Part shown: one piece after another, positions 19,725-29,227 of the stretch
Position numbering within the stretch: the first letter of the stretch is position 1
Layout: each line of letters opens with the position of its first letter
Assembly: GCF_001695575.1 (NCBI RefSeq)
Contig: NZ_LUAX01000001.1
Coordinates: forward strand, 1,798,001-1,862,000
Length of the DNA: 64,000 nucleotides
Origin: Vibrio europaeus
Lineage (GTDB): Bacteria; Pseudomonadota; Gammaproteobacteria; Enterobacterales; Vibrionaceae
Direction: 5' to 3'
The notes under the pieces: generated by a model
Database searches by the model: none
What the model was told of the DNA's origin: nothing
Seen by the model: only the letters and a program-made list of their open reading frames with translations
Made by a program: the position numbers and the translations under genes

Positions 19725-20858
19725 TTAGCCTAAAAGCCCCAACGCTGAGTTGGGCGCTTGCTTTGCTTGTGCAAGAACAGAACTTGATGCTTGCGATAGG
19801 ATCTGAGACTTAGTAAGTGCCGTTGTCTCTTTCGCAAAGTCTGTATCCTTGATACGGCTCTTAGACGCGTTCACGTTTTCGTTGATGTTGTCTAAGTTGT
19901 TAATCGCATGGTTGAAACGGTTTTGGAATGCACCAAGCTCAGCACGGTGGCTATCAACAAACTTAAGTGCTGAGTCGACAATCGCTACGGCTTGTTGCGA
20001 ACCACCAACAGTAGTCACGTCCATCGTGTCGACTGTTACTGCTTGCGCTGCACCAATGCTTAGCTCACCAGCAAGTGCGCCACCAAAAGTCGCAACACCT
20101 TCAACTCGGTTGTTATCCGTGAATAACTGTAGCTTACCATCTTCGTCAACAGATGCTGTAACTAAGTCTGTTTGACCGTTGATGTAAGTGGCTAGCTCTT
20201 CGATATCATCACCTTCTTTGGCATTGATAGTAACGTTTTGAGCTTGGCCGAACTTGTCAGTAAGTGCAATCGTTAGATCATTTGAACCGGCTGTCACCCC
20301 CCAATCTTTATCTTGACCATTAGCCGCTGCGTAGGTATTACCCCCCATCATAGTGTTATCACTACGCATGTTGTTCATGGTTAGCATTACTGCCTCACCA
20401 TTATCCGCACCAATCTGGAAAGATTTGGTAGCAAATGTGCCGTTTAGTAGCTTGTTACCACCAAATGAAGTAGTTTCAGCAATACGATTTAGCTCATCGT
20501 TTAGAGCCGTTACTTCCTCTTGGATAGCAACACGCTCAGACTTAGAGTTTGAACCGTTAGCAGATTGAAGTGACAAGTCACGCATACGTTGCAGAATGTT
20601 AGTCGTTTCATTCATAGCACCTTCAGCGGTTTGTGCCATCGAAATACCATCATTCGCGTTACGTACTGCGACATCTAAGCCCCGGCTTTGCACATTCAAA
20701 CGGTTAGAGATCTGAAGACCTGCCGCATCGTCTTTTGCGCTGTTAATCTTAAAGCCAGATGAAAGTCTTTCCATCGACGTTTGTTGGGCAGTAGTCGCAC
20801 TGTTTAAATAACGTTGTGCTGTCATTGCCGAAACGTTTGTATTTACATTAACCGCCAT
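19725..20858 (-). CDS. Polar flagellin (sigma-28-controlled copy)
   Basis: A 377-residue flagellin. The N-terminal D0/D1 region [19 protein letters not shown]...[25 protein letters not shown] is highly conserved, and so is the C-terminal [29 protein letters not shown]...ALGLLG. The middle variable domain is short. There is no signal peptide, as expected for type III export. Start at 20858 has GGAGA 7 bp upstream. It is a paralog of the next flagellin (about 21.4-22.5 kb). A sigma-28 promoter at 20947-20973 implies late FliA-dependent expression. Vibrio carry several such genes; I do not assign a letter. Confidence 0.96.
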   Translation of the reverse strand: MAVNVNTNVSAMTAQRYLNSATTAQQTSMERLSSGFKINSAKDDAAGLQISNRLNVQSRGLDVAVRNANDGISMAQTAEGAMNETTNILQRMRDLSLQSANGSNSKSERVAIQEEVTALNDELNRIAETTSFGGNKLLNGTFATKSFQIGADNGEAVMLTMNNMRSDNTMMGGNTYAAANGQDKDWGVTAGSNDLTIALTDKFGQAQNVTINAKEGDDIEELATYINGQTDLVTASVDEDGKLQLFTDNNRVEGVATFGGALAGELSIGAAQAVTVDTMDVTTVGGSQQAVAIVDSALKFVDSHRAELGAFQNRFNHAINNLDNINENVNASKSRIKDTDFAKETTALTKSQILSQASSSVLAQAKQAPNSALGLLG

Positions 20859-20946
20859 AGTGGTTTCTCCTATTGATTTCCGTACACCGGAGGTAAAGGG
20901 TTTCCGACGTCTCGGTAAACCAATTAGTTCTCTCAAAGTAACCTTA

Positions 20947-20973
20947 TTAACGACGTTAAATTGATTATCTTTA
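20947..20973 (-). promoter_or_regulatory. Sigma-28 (FliA) promoter of the distal flagellin gene
   Basis: Minus strand TAAA, 15-bp spacer, GTCGTTAA, against consensus TAAA-N15-GCCGATAA (6 of 8 in the -10 box). It lies about 90 bp upstream of the start codon. Confidence 0.75.
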
Positions 20974-21135
20974 GAGCAAAATTGGCAAATATTTTAAAAA
21001 CCTAACGATTAGAAGGAGATATTGACACAACCGACAGATATGAAATCAATTGCTAAAGATATTTTGCTTTCAGCCGATAATGCGCGATTTTGAAATGGAT
21101 AGGAGTAGAAAAGGAGATAGAATTTTCTTTAGGCA

Positions 21136-21172
21136 AAAGAAAAGCCCCTTTCCTTTGAGAGAACCGGGGCTA
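21136..21172 (-). terminator. Terminator distal to the flagellin 3' region
   Basis: Minus strand AGCCCC...GGGGCT stem with a 17-nt loop, followed by TTTCTTTT. It is 180 bp past the flagellin stop, so the transcript would carry a long structured tail or a separate small RNA ends here. Confidence 0.65.
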
Positions 21173-21354
21173 TTTGGTAGCCAATGCCAATATGGAGATC
21201 GAGAGAAATGATCACAGCCTGGCTGCCGTGCTACATAAGTGACTCCAGTTATGGAGCAGGTGTGAGAGAGAGCTCCATGACCTGATCACCTATGTTTGCC
21301 GTCAAAATCACACTGACCCTACGTCTAGGTTAATGTCGGTGCAAAGTTTGAATA
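21173..21354 (-). ncRNA. Candidate structured 3' UTR or small RNA between the flagellin genes
   Basis: This gene-free stretch has nested inverted repeats on the minus strand, ATGGAGC...GCTCCAT and AGCCaGGCT, and ends at the terminator at 21136-21172. No frame is convincing. The layout resembles a terminated noncoding transcript, either processed from the flagellin mRNA or made on its own. I see no clear promoter inside it. Confidence 0.3.
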
Positions 21355-22500
21355 TTACTGCAATAGTGACATTGCAGAGTTAGGCAACTGTTTTGCTTGA
21401 GCAAGTATTGATGTACCCGCTTGTTGCAGAATTTGTGCTTTCGTCATCGCCGTCGTCTCTTTCGCAAAGTCTGTATCACGAATTCGACTATTCGATGCTT
21501 CAACGTTTTCTTGGATGTTAGCTAAGTTGTTGATACTGTGGCTCAGACGGTTTTGTTTCGCACCTAAGTCCGCACGTTGCGAATCCACATACTTAAGAGC
21601 CGCATCAATAATGCCGACCGCATTTTGCGCGCCACCTACTGAGCGAACATCAATGTTCTGTACTGAGGTTTGAACACCCGGCCCACCACTCAGACCAAGT
21701 TCCCCTGCAAGACCACCTGAAATATTCAAGTTACCCTGAAGGTTTGGTTCCGCGGCAAAGATTTGCAGTCTACCGTCTTGGTCTACAGATGCTTTTAGTT
21801 TGTCTGTTTGACCATTGATGTAGGTTGCTAATTCTTCGATGTCATCACCCTCTTTGGCAATAACATCTAACGTCACAGCTTCACCACCTTTAGTTGTAAA
21901 CTCAAACTTCAGATCTTTAGCCGTTGGAGGAACTCCCCAGTCTTTATCTTTTGCCTGCTCAGGCGCAGAAATAAAAGACTGACCGCCCATACGGAAATCA
22001 TCCGCACGGACACTTGTTAAGCCCATGATGATAGCTTCACCAGAACTCGCACCGATTTGGAATGACGCTTCACCAAATGAACCGTTCAACAGTTTTCGAC
22101 CACCAAATGAAGTGGTTTCAGCGATTCGGTTAAGCTCATCTTGCAGAGCAGAAACTTCTTCATGCAAAGCTTGGCGCTCAGATGCTGAGTTGGTGCCGTT
22201 TGCCGATTGCAGTGACAAATCACGAATACGTTGAAGAATCGAAGTTGACTCATTCATCGCACCTTCTGCTGTTTGAGCGATAGAGATACCGTCGTTCGCG
22301 TTACGCATTGCCACGTCTAAACCACGGGACTGGGCCGTTAGTCGGTTTGAGATCTGTAGGCCAGCCGCATCATCTTTAGCGCTATTAATTTTTTGACCTG
22401 ATGACAGACGTTCCATGGAGGTATTTAGCTCCCCTGTCGCCTTATTCAGGTAACGTTGGGCGGTCATCGCCGACACGTTAGTATTTACTGTAATGGTCAT
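21355..22500 (-). CDS. Polar flagellin (sigma-54-controlled copy)
   Basis: A 381-residue flagellin with conserved termini ([24 protein letters not shown]...[19 protein letters not shown], and [39 protein letters not shown]). The central region differs from the distal paralog. AGGAGA lies 8 bp before ATG 22500; the longer frame to 22566 lacks family support. It is the flagellin next to flgL and has a sigma-54 promoter, the arrangement of the FlrC-dependent major flagellin in V. cholerae. Confidence 0.96.
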   Translation of the reverse strand: MTITVNTNVSAMTAQRYLNKATGELNTSMERLSSGQKINSAKDDAAGLQISNRLTAQSRGLDVAMRNANDGISIAQTAEGAMNESTSILQRIRDLSLQSANGTNSASERQALHEEVSALQDELNRIAETTSFGGRKLLNGSFGEASFQIGASSGEAIIMGLTSVRADDFRMGGQSFISAPEQAKDKDWGVPPTAKDLKFEFTTKGGEAVTLDVIAKEGDDIEELATYINGQTDKLKASVDQDGRLQIFAAEPNLQGNLNISGGLAGELGLSGGPGVQTSVQNIDVRSVGGAQNAVGIIDAALKYVDSQRADLGAKQNRLSHSINNLANIQENVEASNSRIRDTDFAKETTAMTKAQILQQAGTSILAQAKQLPNSAMSLLQ

Positions 22501-22638
22501 ACTTTGCTCTCCTATTGAGTTCGCAAGTGCTTGCGAAGCGGCCAGCTTTGTCTCATTTGGAAGCACTGACCGTAAATGACTTGCTAAGTAGGTCTATTGC
22601 CTACTTAAAACTAATTTGTTTAACTCTGCACCAAACAA

Positions 22639-22654
22639 TTCAAGTTATGTGCCA
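22639..22654 (-). promoter_or_regulatory. Sigma-54 promoter of the proximal flagellin gene
   Basis: Minus strand TGGCAC-ATAAC-TTGAA, against consensus TGGCAC-N5-TTGCW. The -24 GG is perfect and the -12 box has one change. It lies about 140 bp upstream of the start codon. Confidence 0.75.
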
Positions 22655-22768
22655 ATTTTAAAATAGTTACTAAAAAATATTTTTCCCTTTATTTATTAGC
22701 AACTTAAAAAACAAGCTAATTATTTACTCGTATCGAACAAACATTACCCACTTAACCCGGCAAAACGA

Positions 22769-22798
22769 TTGCCACCCTTTTTGCCACCAGATTGCCAC
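22769..22798. repeat. Three helically phased TTGCCAC direct repeats
   Basis: TTGCCAC starts at 22769, 22781 and 22792, spacings of 12 and 11 bp, that is on one face of the helix. They lie about 115-145 bp upstream of the flagellin sigma-54 site, an enhancer-like distance. Confidence 0.5.
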
Positions 22799-22870
22799 TA
22801 TGTATCCAGGCACTTTATCCAATAGCAGTCTCTATCTCGCACTTACGGCATAGCACATAAGGCAACGAGC

Positions 22871-24064
22871 TTAGATATAGTTAAATAGGGTGAGGTCTTT
22901 GGTCTTTCCAAATGCCTGTTGAGACGCCTGAAGCGCGCGTGAGTTTTCATTGAACTCAATGATTGCTTCTGCGTAATCAAGATCTTCAAAATTACTTTTA
23001 GATTTGGCTAAAGTCATATTGAAGTCATCATGCTGCTCTTCTTGAATATCTAACGTACTTAATCGAGCACCGACATCCGTACGCGCTTTAGTCAAGTGAA
23101 TGAAGGCAGAATGAAACTCTTCCACAACTCGGTGTAGTTGAGCTGTATTAGATACGTCCGACACTGAACCTTGTGACAGCGCCATCGCATCTTTAAAGGT
23201 TTCAAAAATGCTATAGGTACGTTTGGGCTCTAAAGTAATTTGGTCACCTTTAGTAATTTGCCCTTTAACCTGAATAGACACATCTTCAAACTTAATACCC
23301 ACGGCCGGATCAAAAGTATCGGCCTTCACCACTGAACCATCGCGCTCAAGTTGGTAACCGTACTTCCCATCTGGCATATCAACAAATGTCACTCTATAGC
23401 TTGAGTTGTCATCTGGATTGATATTAATCGCTCGTTCAAGTAGAAGTTCTGAGGTCTCGTTTAGATTGTATTTAGGTTCAAAATCACCAAATGGGTTATC
23501 GATCTCCATAAACAATTTGCTACCAGGGTCATTGATTGGCATTTCTAAGCTGTTAGAGATTTTCATCTTGCGCTGATAGTCATCGCCTGCATATACCACG
23601 TCACCATCTTTATCACGAAAGAAAGGCTGATTCTTCGGCTTAGTTCCGGCAAATATATAGTTACCAGACTCATCCTGGACATTGACTAAGTTCAGAAAGT
23701 TGTTGGCGATTTCCTGCATTTCACGACGTTTAGCCAAACGGTCTTCCGGTGATAATGAACCATTGATCATTTCCATTACGGTTCGTTTTGCTTCATCAGC
23801 ATAATCTTCCGCATTGGAGATAATGACTTCATGATGCTCTAGGCGATTACGGGAAAGAGTAATTGCATCGGTAAACTGACGCAGTTGCTCTTTCTGCTGA
23901 CCGATGTTCTGTATGTAATGCGTTGCGAGTGGATCGTCACTCGCTTTCATTAACTTTTTACCCGATGCTAATTGCGCTTGGTTGTGATGCACTTTTGCTT
24001 CCGAGCGACGTAAGTCGTTCTGCACCGACTGATAATTATGGAAGCTAGAAATACGATTCATCAT
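22871..24064 (-). CDS. flgL: Flagellar hook-filament junction protein FlgL (HAP3)
   Basis: A 397-residue hook-associated protein joining hook and filament with FlgK. The N-terminus NRISSFHNYQSVQNDLRRSEAKVHHNQAQLASGKKL and the flagellin-like C-terminus LDYAEAIIEFNENSRALQASQQAF are family-typical. Two adjacent ATG codons are possible; AGGAGG favours either 24064 or 24061. It follows flgK by 10 bp and is transcribed with it from the sigma-54 promoter at 26006. Confidence 0.95.
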   Translation of the reverse strand: MMNRISSFHNYQSVQNDLRRSEAKVHHNQAQLASGKKLMKASDDPLATHYIQNIGQQKEQLRQFTDAITLSRNRLEHHEVIISNAEDYADEAKRTVMEMINGSLSPEDRLAKRREMQEIANNFLNLVNVQDESGNYIFAGTKPKNQPFFRDKDGDVVYAGDDYQRKMKISNSLEMPINDPGSKLFMEIDNPFGDFEPKYNLNETSELLLERAININPDDNSSYRVTFVDMPDGKYGYQLERDGSVVKADTFDPAVGIKFEDVSIQVKGQITKGDQITLEPKRTYSIFETFKDAMALSQGSVSDVSNTAQLHRVVEEFHSAFIHLTKARTDVGARLSTLDIQEEQHDDFNMTLAKSKSNFEDLDYAEAIIEFNENSRALQASQQAFGKTKDLTLFNYI

Positions 24065-24074
24065 TTATGCCTCC

Positions 24075-25949
24075 TTATCTCAGCGCAAGAATGGTGTTAA
24101 AAGTGTCGTTAGCCGCCTGCATGATGCGCGACGACGCCATATAAGCTTGCTGAAACTTCATCATGTTGGCCGCTTCTTCATCCAAGTTAACACCTGAAAC
24201 CGATGCAACTCTTTCTTGTGCGGCTTCTTTCTCCAAACGAGAAACATCGGTTAAACGCGAAGCCGTAGACATTTGAAGACCGACATCGGTATTGAGGTTG
24301 TGGTAAATGTCGAGAATGGTCGACTCACCATCATTAAGCTTTTTATCCGTTTGGATGTTTTGCATTTTTAGTAGGTTGCCGTTGTCACCTTCAGAAGGGA
24401 CAAGGTTTGCCGTAAACTTATCATTCGGCAGAGCGCCTCCAGTAAGCTCAAATGAGGTACCCTGAACCGTTACAGCGCCACTAGGTGGATAAGCTTGTGG
24501 TTGAAGTAAAATGTTCCCTTTAGTATCCGTTACAGCAAACTGCTGGCCATCAGGTGAAATAATCACTTCAAACTCTCGTAAATCACCTGCTTTAGCAATG
24601 CTAAATTCCGCACTACCTTGAGCAAAAGTCGTAGAGGCTTCATAACTTTGCGCGGCAATATCACTAGGATCATTGGTCGCCATTTGCATCTGAGCGGCAC
24701 CACTCCGAGTAGGTCGAATAAGTACTCTTTCGCCGGCCTCTAAACCGTTGCGAATATCAATTCGCAAACCATCTAAAGTGATAGCATTATCGACAACCGG
24801 AACAATAAACTGCTCTCCTGATGGACGAGTGACATAATAGTCGCCCCCCACATATTGCAAAGAATATTGGCCGCCAATGAGCTGACTGGTGTCTTCGATA
24901 TATACAGCTAAGTCTGCTTTTGAGTTAGAAGAAGTGACAACACGGGACTCTGCAATAAAATCGGAGTTCACATCTGTGAACATCAACCCACCAATGTTTC
25001 CGCGTAAATCTAGACCTTGGGACTGTAAGCTATTGACTTCATAAGAGAAGGAAGTTGCAAGCTTACCAAGCTCATCCATTAACTGAGGAATCTTCTCGTC
25101 ACGCATTGTTAGCATGGCACCGATTTTTCCATCAATATCTTTGGTCGTGATCGCTTTGATGCCCTTACCTTCAATCATGGCTAAGCGACGTTGATGAACA
25201 TCTGGGTAGCCATCAATCATTTTTAGTTCACTGGCTTCGGTACCAGACACCAAAGTATGCCCGTTACCAATATGAACATTAAAACCTTCTGCGTTTTTGC
25301 GCGGCGTTACGGTAACTTTGGTGTACTCAGAGAGTTCTGCGATAAGCTTCTCATGCGTATCCATCAAATCATTATGTGGACCAGGCGTACGCATCATAAG
25401 ACGGTGTAAATCTCTGATCTCTAAAGCAAGCTGGTTTACACGCTCGATACCTAAATCAAGCTTCTTGTTAGTCACATCCGACTGACGACGAACCGTTTCA
25501 TGGAAGTCATTTAGGTTCTGCGTAATCAAGTTTGCTTTTTCAAGCACAACTTTACGCGCACCCACGTCATTCGGGCTATCAGCCAATGACTTCACGGCAT
25601 CAAACCACTCGTTGAGGTTTTCTGGAATTTTTTTCGAGGCGACCGATGACAACATATTGGAAAGCATTTCCAAATTGGCTTCGTCATCGACTTTATGGGC
25701 GTAATTGGTTGTGGAGACATTCAGTTCATTAACGGCAAATTGATCCCAAGAGCGGCGAACTTTTTCCACATGAACGCCCATACCATAGGTTTCCCCGCCA
25801 TACTGGCGTGGCATATTTGTGCCTTGTATCACCGACTGACGGCTATAACCCTCTGTATTCACATTAGAGATGTTATGACCGGTGGTGTTTAGTTGTCTCT
25901 GAGCTGTGAGAACGCTTTGCGAACCAAGATTCAGAAGATCAGACGACAT
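24075..25949 (-). CDS. flgK: Flagellar hook-filament junction protein FlgK (HAP1)
   Basis: A 624-residue hook-associated protein. The N-terminal rod-type motif SSDLLNLGSQSVLTAQRQLNTTGHNISNVNTEGYSRQ and the C-terminal GVNLDEEAANMMKFQQAYMASSRIMQAANDTFNTIL are diagnostic. The core includes the usual variable middle region. It forms an operon with flgL, and its promoter is a perfect sigma-54 core flanked by an 8-bp repeat array. Confidence 0.97.
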   Translation of the reverse strand: MSSDLLNLGSQSVLTAQRQLNTTGHNISNVNTEGYSRQSVIQGTNMPRQYGGETYGMGVHVEKVRRSWDQFAVNELNVSTTNYAHKVDDEANLEMLSNMLSSVASKKIPENLNEWFDAVKSLADSPNDVGARKVVLEKANLITQNLNDFHETVRRQSDVTNKKLDLGIERVNQLALEIRDLHRLMMRTPGPHNDLMDTHEKLIAELSEYTKVTVTPRKNAEGFNVHIGNGHTLVSGTEASELKMIDGYPDVHQRRLAMIEGKGIKAITTKDIDGKIGAMLTMRDEKIPQLMDELGKLATSFSYEVNSLQSQGLDLRGNIGGLMFTDVNSDFIAESRVVTSSNSKADLAVYIEDTSQLIGGQYSLQYVGGDYYVTRPSGEQFIVPVVDNAITLDGLRIDIRNGLEAGERVLIRPTRSGAAQMQMATNDPSDIAAQSYEASTTFAQGSAEFSIAKAGDLREFEVIISPDGQQFAVTDTKGNILLQPQAYPPSGAVTVQGTSFELTGGALPNDKFTANLVPSEGDNGNLLKMQNIQTDKKLNDGESTILDIYHNLNTDVGLQMSTASRLTDVSRLEKEAAQERVASVSGVNLDEEAANMMKFQQAYMASSRIMQAANDTFNTILALR

Positions 25950-26005
25950 ATTGCCCCCAAGAAACCTTTTAAAATCAGCGTTAACTGAACATCTGAGTTA
26001 GGATT

Positions 26006-26021
26006 TGCAATATGTGTGCCA
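26006..26021 (-). promoter_or_regulatory. Sigma-54 promoter of flgKL
   Basis: Minus strand TGGCAC-ACATA-TTGCA, a perfect match to the sigma-54 core, about 57 bp upstream of flgK. The tandem repeat begins 2 bp beyond its -24 end. Confidence 0.88.
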
Positions 26022-26023
26022 AA

Positions 26024-26095
26024 CTGGAGAGCTGGAGAGCTGGAGAGCTGGAGAGCTGGAGAGCTGGAGAGCTGGAGAGCTGGAGAGCTGGAGAA
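26024..26095. repeat. Simple tandem repeat (CTGGAGAG)x9
   Basis: Nine 8-bp units, the last with one change (CTGGAGAA). The array abuts the -24 end of the flgK sigma-54 promoter and is followed by a terminator-like hairpin. Confidence 0.95.
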
Positions 26096-26131
26096 ATTTT
26101 TGAGGGTTGGTAATTAGTGTCAACCCTTTTT
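26096..26131. terminator. Terminator-like hairpin beside the simple repeat (copy 2)
   Basis: AGGGTTG (26103-26109) pairs with CAACCCT (26121-26127) and is followed by T. It has the same TTTTTG lead-in and GTCAACCCTTTTT tail as the element at 4348-4384. On the minus strand it may end the flgF-flgJ transcript. Confidence 0.7.
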
Positions 26132-26147
26132 ATTTCAACAGGTTAAT

Positions 26148-26254
26148 TTGTCATCCTCAAGAGTGAGGTAAGAACGAGTTGGGGATCTCGAAAAGCAGGT
26201 AGAAAACCTCTAGAGATTCCCTACTTCTTCCTTCGTCAGTCTAGGGAATAACGG
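26148..26254. repeat. About 107-bp imperfect palindrome (dispersed-repeat type)
   Basis: The left arm, starting TTGTCATCCTC and ending GGGGATCTC, is imperfectly complementary to the right arm, GAGATTCCCTACTT through GGGAATAACGG. The whole can fold into one long hairpin. The arm sequences resemble intergenic hairpin repeats seen in many Vibrio genomes. It lies between flgJ and flgK. Confidence 0.6.
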
Positions 26255-26344
26255 AAAACTAGAAAATTTACATTGCTTTGTTTGAGCTCGCCAAACTAGT
26301 TTTCCTGCTGCGGAGCGATCCACAGGGCGAAGTCCGCCCCTTCC

Positions 26345-27253
26345 TTACATCTGATCAATACGCGCTTTTACGCTGAGAACTTTGTCTGCGTATCTAGGGT
26401 CGGTTGCATAACCGGCTTGGTGAATACCGCGAATAAACTCTTCATTGTTGCCGCCATGACGTAGAGCAGTGGTATAGCGAGGATTTTCATTAAGAAAACG
26501 CACGTAGTCGTTAAAGCTCTCTTCATAGTTAGCGTACGAGCGGAAAGCGGCATTCTCTTTAACCGGTACGCCTTGGTGATACTCTAAAGTTTGAGTGGAG
26601 ACTTTATCACCTGACCAGCTTCGATCTGCCTTGATATTGAATAGGTTATTGCTGCTGCCACGAGAGTTATTAACGACTTTCTGCCCCCAACCCGTTTCCA
26701 ACGCGGCCTGCGCTAATAGAAGCGATGAGTCGATGCCAAGCGCTCTTGCCGCTTTTTCAGCATAAGGCTTCATTGAAGTGACGAAAGTTTCCGGCGACTC
26801 AAAGCGAGAAGGTTGCGACTGTGAAGGTAATTCAACGCTGGTTGCATCAGCACGTTCATGGCGAATACGGTCAATTTTCTCCATCACAGCTTCAAAATCT
26901 TCATTGCGCGCTTTGGCACTCTGATTTTCGACGCTGCCTGTAGAAAGTTGAGCGACAATCATATCAGCCAAGCCAAGTGAGCCAGAAGCGCTTAGCTCAC
27001 TGGACATCTGCTCGTCCATCATTTGTCGATAAAACTGCTGATTTTGACTGTCCATCAAACCCGACTCAAAAGTCGAGTTGGCATCACGCATGGATTTGAA
27101 CAGCATCGAGGTAAAAATCGCTTCAAATTGCTTTGCTGCCGCGGTTAGCGCTGCTTTTTCACTACCTTCGTCACCTTCCACTGCTTGCTTACGTAACTTA
27201 TCTAAGCCTGCAATATCGTGAATAAAGCCGATGTCATTACCATTGTTAATCAT
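26345..27253 (-). CDS. flgJ: Flagellar rod scaffold and muramidase FlgJ
   Basis: A 302-residue bifunctional protein. Residues 1-110 form the rod-binding domain (AAKQFEAIFTSMLFKSMRDAN, SQNQQFYRQMMDEQM). From about 150, a GH73 glucosaminidase domain (SSLLLAQAALETGWGQKVV with the catalytic Glu, then NLFNIKAD) cuts peptidoglycan so the rod can pass. It is the last gene of the flgF-G-H-I-J run and lies 10 bp after flgI. Confidence 0.96.
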   Translation of the reverse strand: MINNGNDIGFIHDIAGLDKLRKQAVEGDEGSEKAALTAAAKQFEAIFTSMLFKSMRDANSTFESGLMDSQNQQFYRQMMDEQMSSELSASGSLGLADMIVAQLSTGSVENQSAKARNEDFEAVMEKIDRIRHERADATSVELPSQSQPSRFESPETFVTSMKPYAEKAARALGIDSSLLLAQAALETGWGQKVVNNSRGSSNNLFNIKADRSWSGDKVSTQTLEYHQGVPVKENAAFRSYANYEESFNDYVRFLNENPRYTTALRHGGNNEEFIRGIHQAGYATDPRYADKVLSVKARIDQM

Positions 27254-27263
27254 GCTCTACTCC

Positions 27264-28355
27264 TTAGATAACGATCAGTTGACCTTCAATCGCTCCTGCT
27301 TGCTTAAGCGCTTGCAGAATTGCCATTAAGTCCGAAGGTGCTGCGCCAACTTCATTCACCGCTCGAACCAGATCATCCAATGTCAGACCCGGCTCAAACT
27401 TAAACATTTTACCTTGCTCTTCCGTTACCTCGATATCCGTATCTGGCACCACAACAGTTTCTCCGCCGCCAAACGCATTAGGCTGACTGACATTGAGGTT
27501 TTCTTTGATCGCCACTGTCATGCCGCCATGGGTGACCGCCGCAGGCTTCAAACGCACATGCTTACCCACCACTATCGTACCAGTGCGTGAGTTGACGATG
27601 ATTTTTGCCGAGCCTTCGGCAGGATTAAATTCGATATTTTCAATCGCAGATAAGAAAGCCACGCGTTGAGTAATATCACGTGGTGCACGAACCTTCACAG
27701 ACGTCGCATCAACCGCAGATGCCATTTGAGGACCAAGGAAATTGTTTACCGCATCAGCCATGCGCTGCGCAGTGGTAAAATCAGATTCAAGAAGGTTAAA
27801 CGTGATGTAGTCACCACGGCTAAACGGAGTGGGTATCTCACGTTCAACCATAGCGCCATTAGAAATCATGCCCGCGGTCGGGTTATTGCCGACAATTTTT
27901 GATCCGTCCGCCCCTGTTGCACTAAAGCCACTGACGACAAGGTTGCCTTGTGCTACGGCATAGATTTGCCCATCGAGACCTTTAAGCATTGTCTGCATAA
28001 GCGTACCGCCACGAAGGCTTTTAGCCGAACCTATCGAAGACACGGTCACATCAATGGTTTGACCTTGCTTTGAAAAGGCAGGCAGCTCAGCAGTCACAAT
28101 CACGGCAGCAACGTTCTTACTTTTTGGCTTTGTGCCCGGTGGCATTTGAATGCCAAAGTTTTGCAACATTGCATTAAAGCTTTGATCTGTGAAAGGTGTT
28201 GATTCTCCAGTACCAGGTAGACCTGTGACCAAACCATAGCCAACCAATTGGTTACTACGCACACCAGCAACTTGCGAGACATCTTTGATACGCGCGGCCT
28301 GAACCGACGTCGCGATAAACATCATACTGGTTAAAAGGAGAAACAACTTTTTCAT
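27264..28355 (-). CDS. flgI: Flagellar P-ring protein FlgI
   Basis: A 363-residue periplasmic P-ring subunit with signal peptide ([20 protein letters not shown]). Family segments are [30 protein letters not shown] and [15 protein letters not shown], and the C-terminus is [22 protein letters not shown] take ATG 28355, 7 bp after AAGGG; a second ATG two codons upstream is too close to the ribosome-binding site. Confidence 0.97.
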   Translation of the reverse strand: MKKLFLLLTSMMFIATSVQAARIKDVSQVAGVRSNQLVGYGLVTGLPGTGESTPFTDQSFNAMLQNFGIQMPPGTKPKSKNVAAVIVTAELPAFSKQGQTIDVTVSSIGSAKSLRGGTLMQTMLKGLDGQIYAVAQGNLVVSGFSATGADGSKIVGNNPTAGMISNGAMVEREIPTPFSRGDYITFNLLESDFTTAQRMADAVNNFLGPQMASAVDATSVKVRAPRDITQRVAFLSAIENIEFNPAEGSAKIIVNSRTGTIVVGKHVRLKPAAVTHGGMTVAIKENLNVSQPNAFGGGETVVVPDTDIEVTEEQGKMFKFEPGLTLDDLVRAVNEVGAAPSDLMAILQALKQAGAIEGQLIVI

Positions 28356-28422
28356 GATCATACCCTTGTTCTAATCTCTATGCCCACTTTACACGCTGCC
28401 AAAAAAGCGGCATCAGATGGAT

Positions 28423-29202
28423 TTATAGGGAGACATTAAAGAATCGTGCCAAGAATCCCGGTTCTTGCATATCTTGTTGCGTTCCAGTTCCTGAGTACTG
28501 AATACGAGCATTAGAAATTCGGTTCGATGCAATCGTATTATCGTACTTGATGTCATCTGGACGGATAGTGCCACTTAAGCGAATGTACTCATCGCCAGTA
28601 TTAAGTGTAAGCCACTTTTCACCACGAATAATCAAGTTGCCGTTGGCCAGTACCTCGATAACTTCAACTGTAATTGAGCCAGAAATACTGTTGCTCTGAT
28701 TGGCTGCCGCACTGCCCTTGAACTTGTTGTCATTACTTAAGTTATACGAGAAATTATAGTCGCCAATATTCAATTGCTGACCACCAACTTCTAGAGGGTC
28801 CATTGACGCATCATTGTTTTTCGATAGATCTGCATCCGAGCTTTTCGCTGCTTTGGTGCTCTCATCAAGCGTTACGGTGATGATGTCTCCAATGCCACGC
28901 GGTTTAGAGTCATCATATAAGCTATTGGTGCTTGCCGTATTGAATAGTGAGCCCGTTTCCGCTGCATAGTGCTCAGGTTTGTGCTTAGGATGAATTGGAG
29001 CCCAAGCAGGATCACCTGAAACAGGATCTGTACGACTGCGTAGAGAATCAATTAGCCCTGAACTTTCCTGCTCTGATTTATCCCCTTCCACCGCATCAAC
29101 TGTTGTTGTGCCTTGGGTTACGTCTGGGGTTTCAATTGGTGGTTCTAACATCGAGCATCCAGACATCACTGCCACAGTAAAAAGTGCGATTATACGTTTC
29201 AT
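28423..29202 (-). CDS. flgH: Flagellar L-ring lipoprotein FlgH
   Basis: A 259-residue outer-membrane lipoprotein. The lipobox is MSGC (Cys16). It forms the L-ring bushing of the sheathed polar flagellum. Family signatures are the [29 protein letters not shown] block and the C-terminal [25 protein letters not shown]. It lies between flgG and flgI. Confidence 0.96.
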   Translation of the reverse strand: MKRIIALFTVAVMSGCSMLEPPIETPDVTQGTTTVDAVEGDKSEQESSGLIDSLRSRTDPVSGDPAWAPIHPKHKPEHYAAETGSLFNTASTNSLYDDSKPRGIGDIITVTLDESTKAAKSSDADLSKNNDASMDPLEVGGQQLNIGDYNFSYNLSNDNKFKGSAAANQSNSISGSITVEVIEVLANGNLIIRGEKWLTLNTGDEYIRLSGTIRPDDIKYDNTIASNRISNARIQYSGTGTQQDMQEPGFLARFFNVSL

Positions 29203-29227
29203 TTCTTATCTCCACCCTAAGCAGTGA

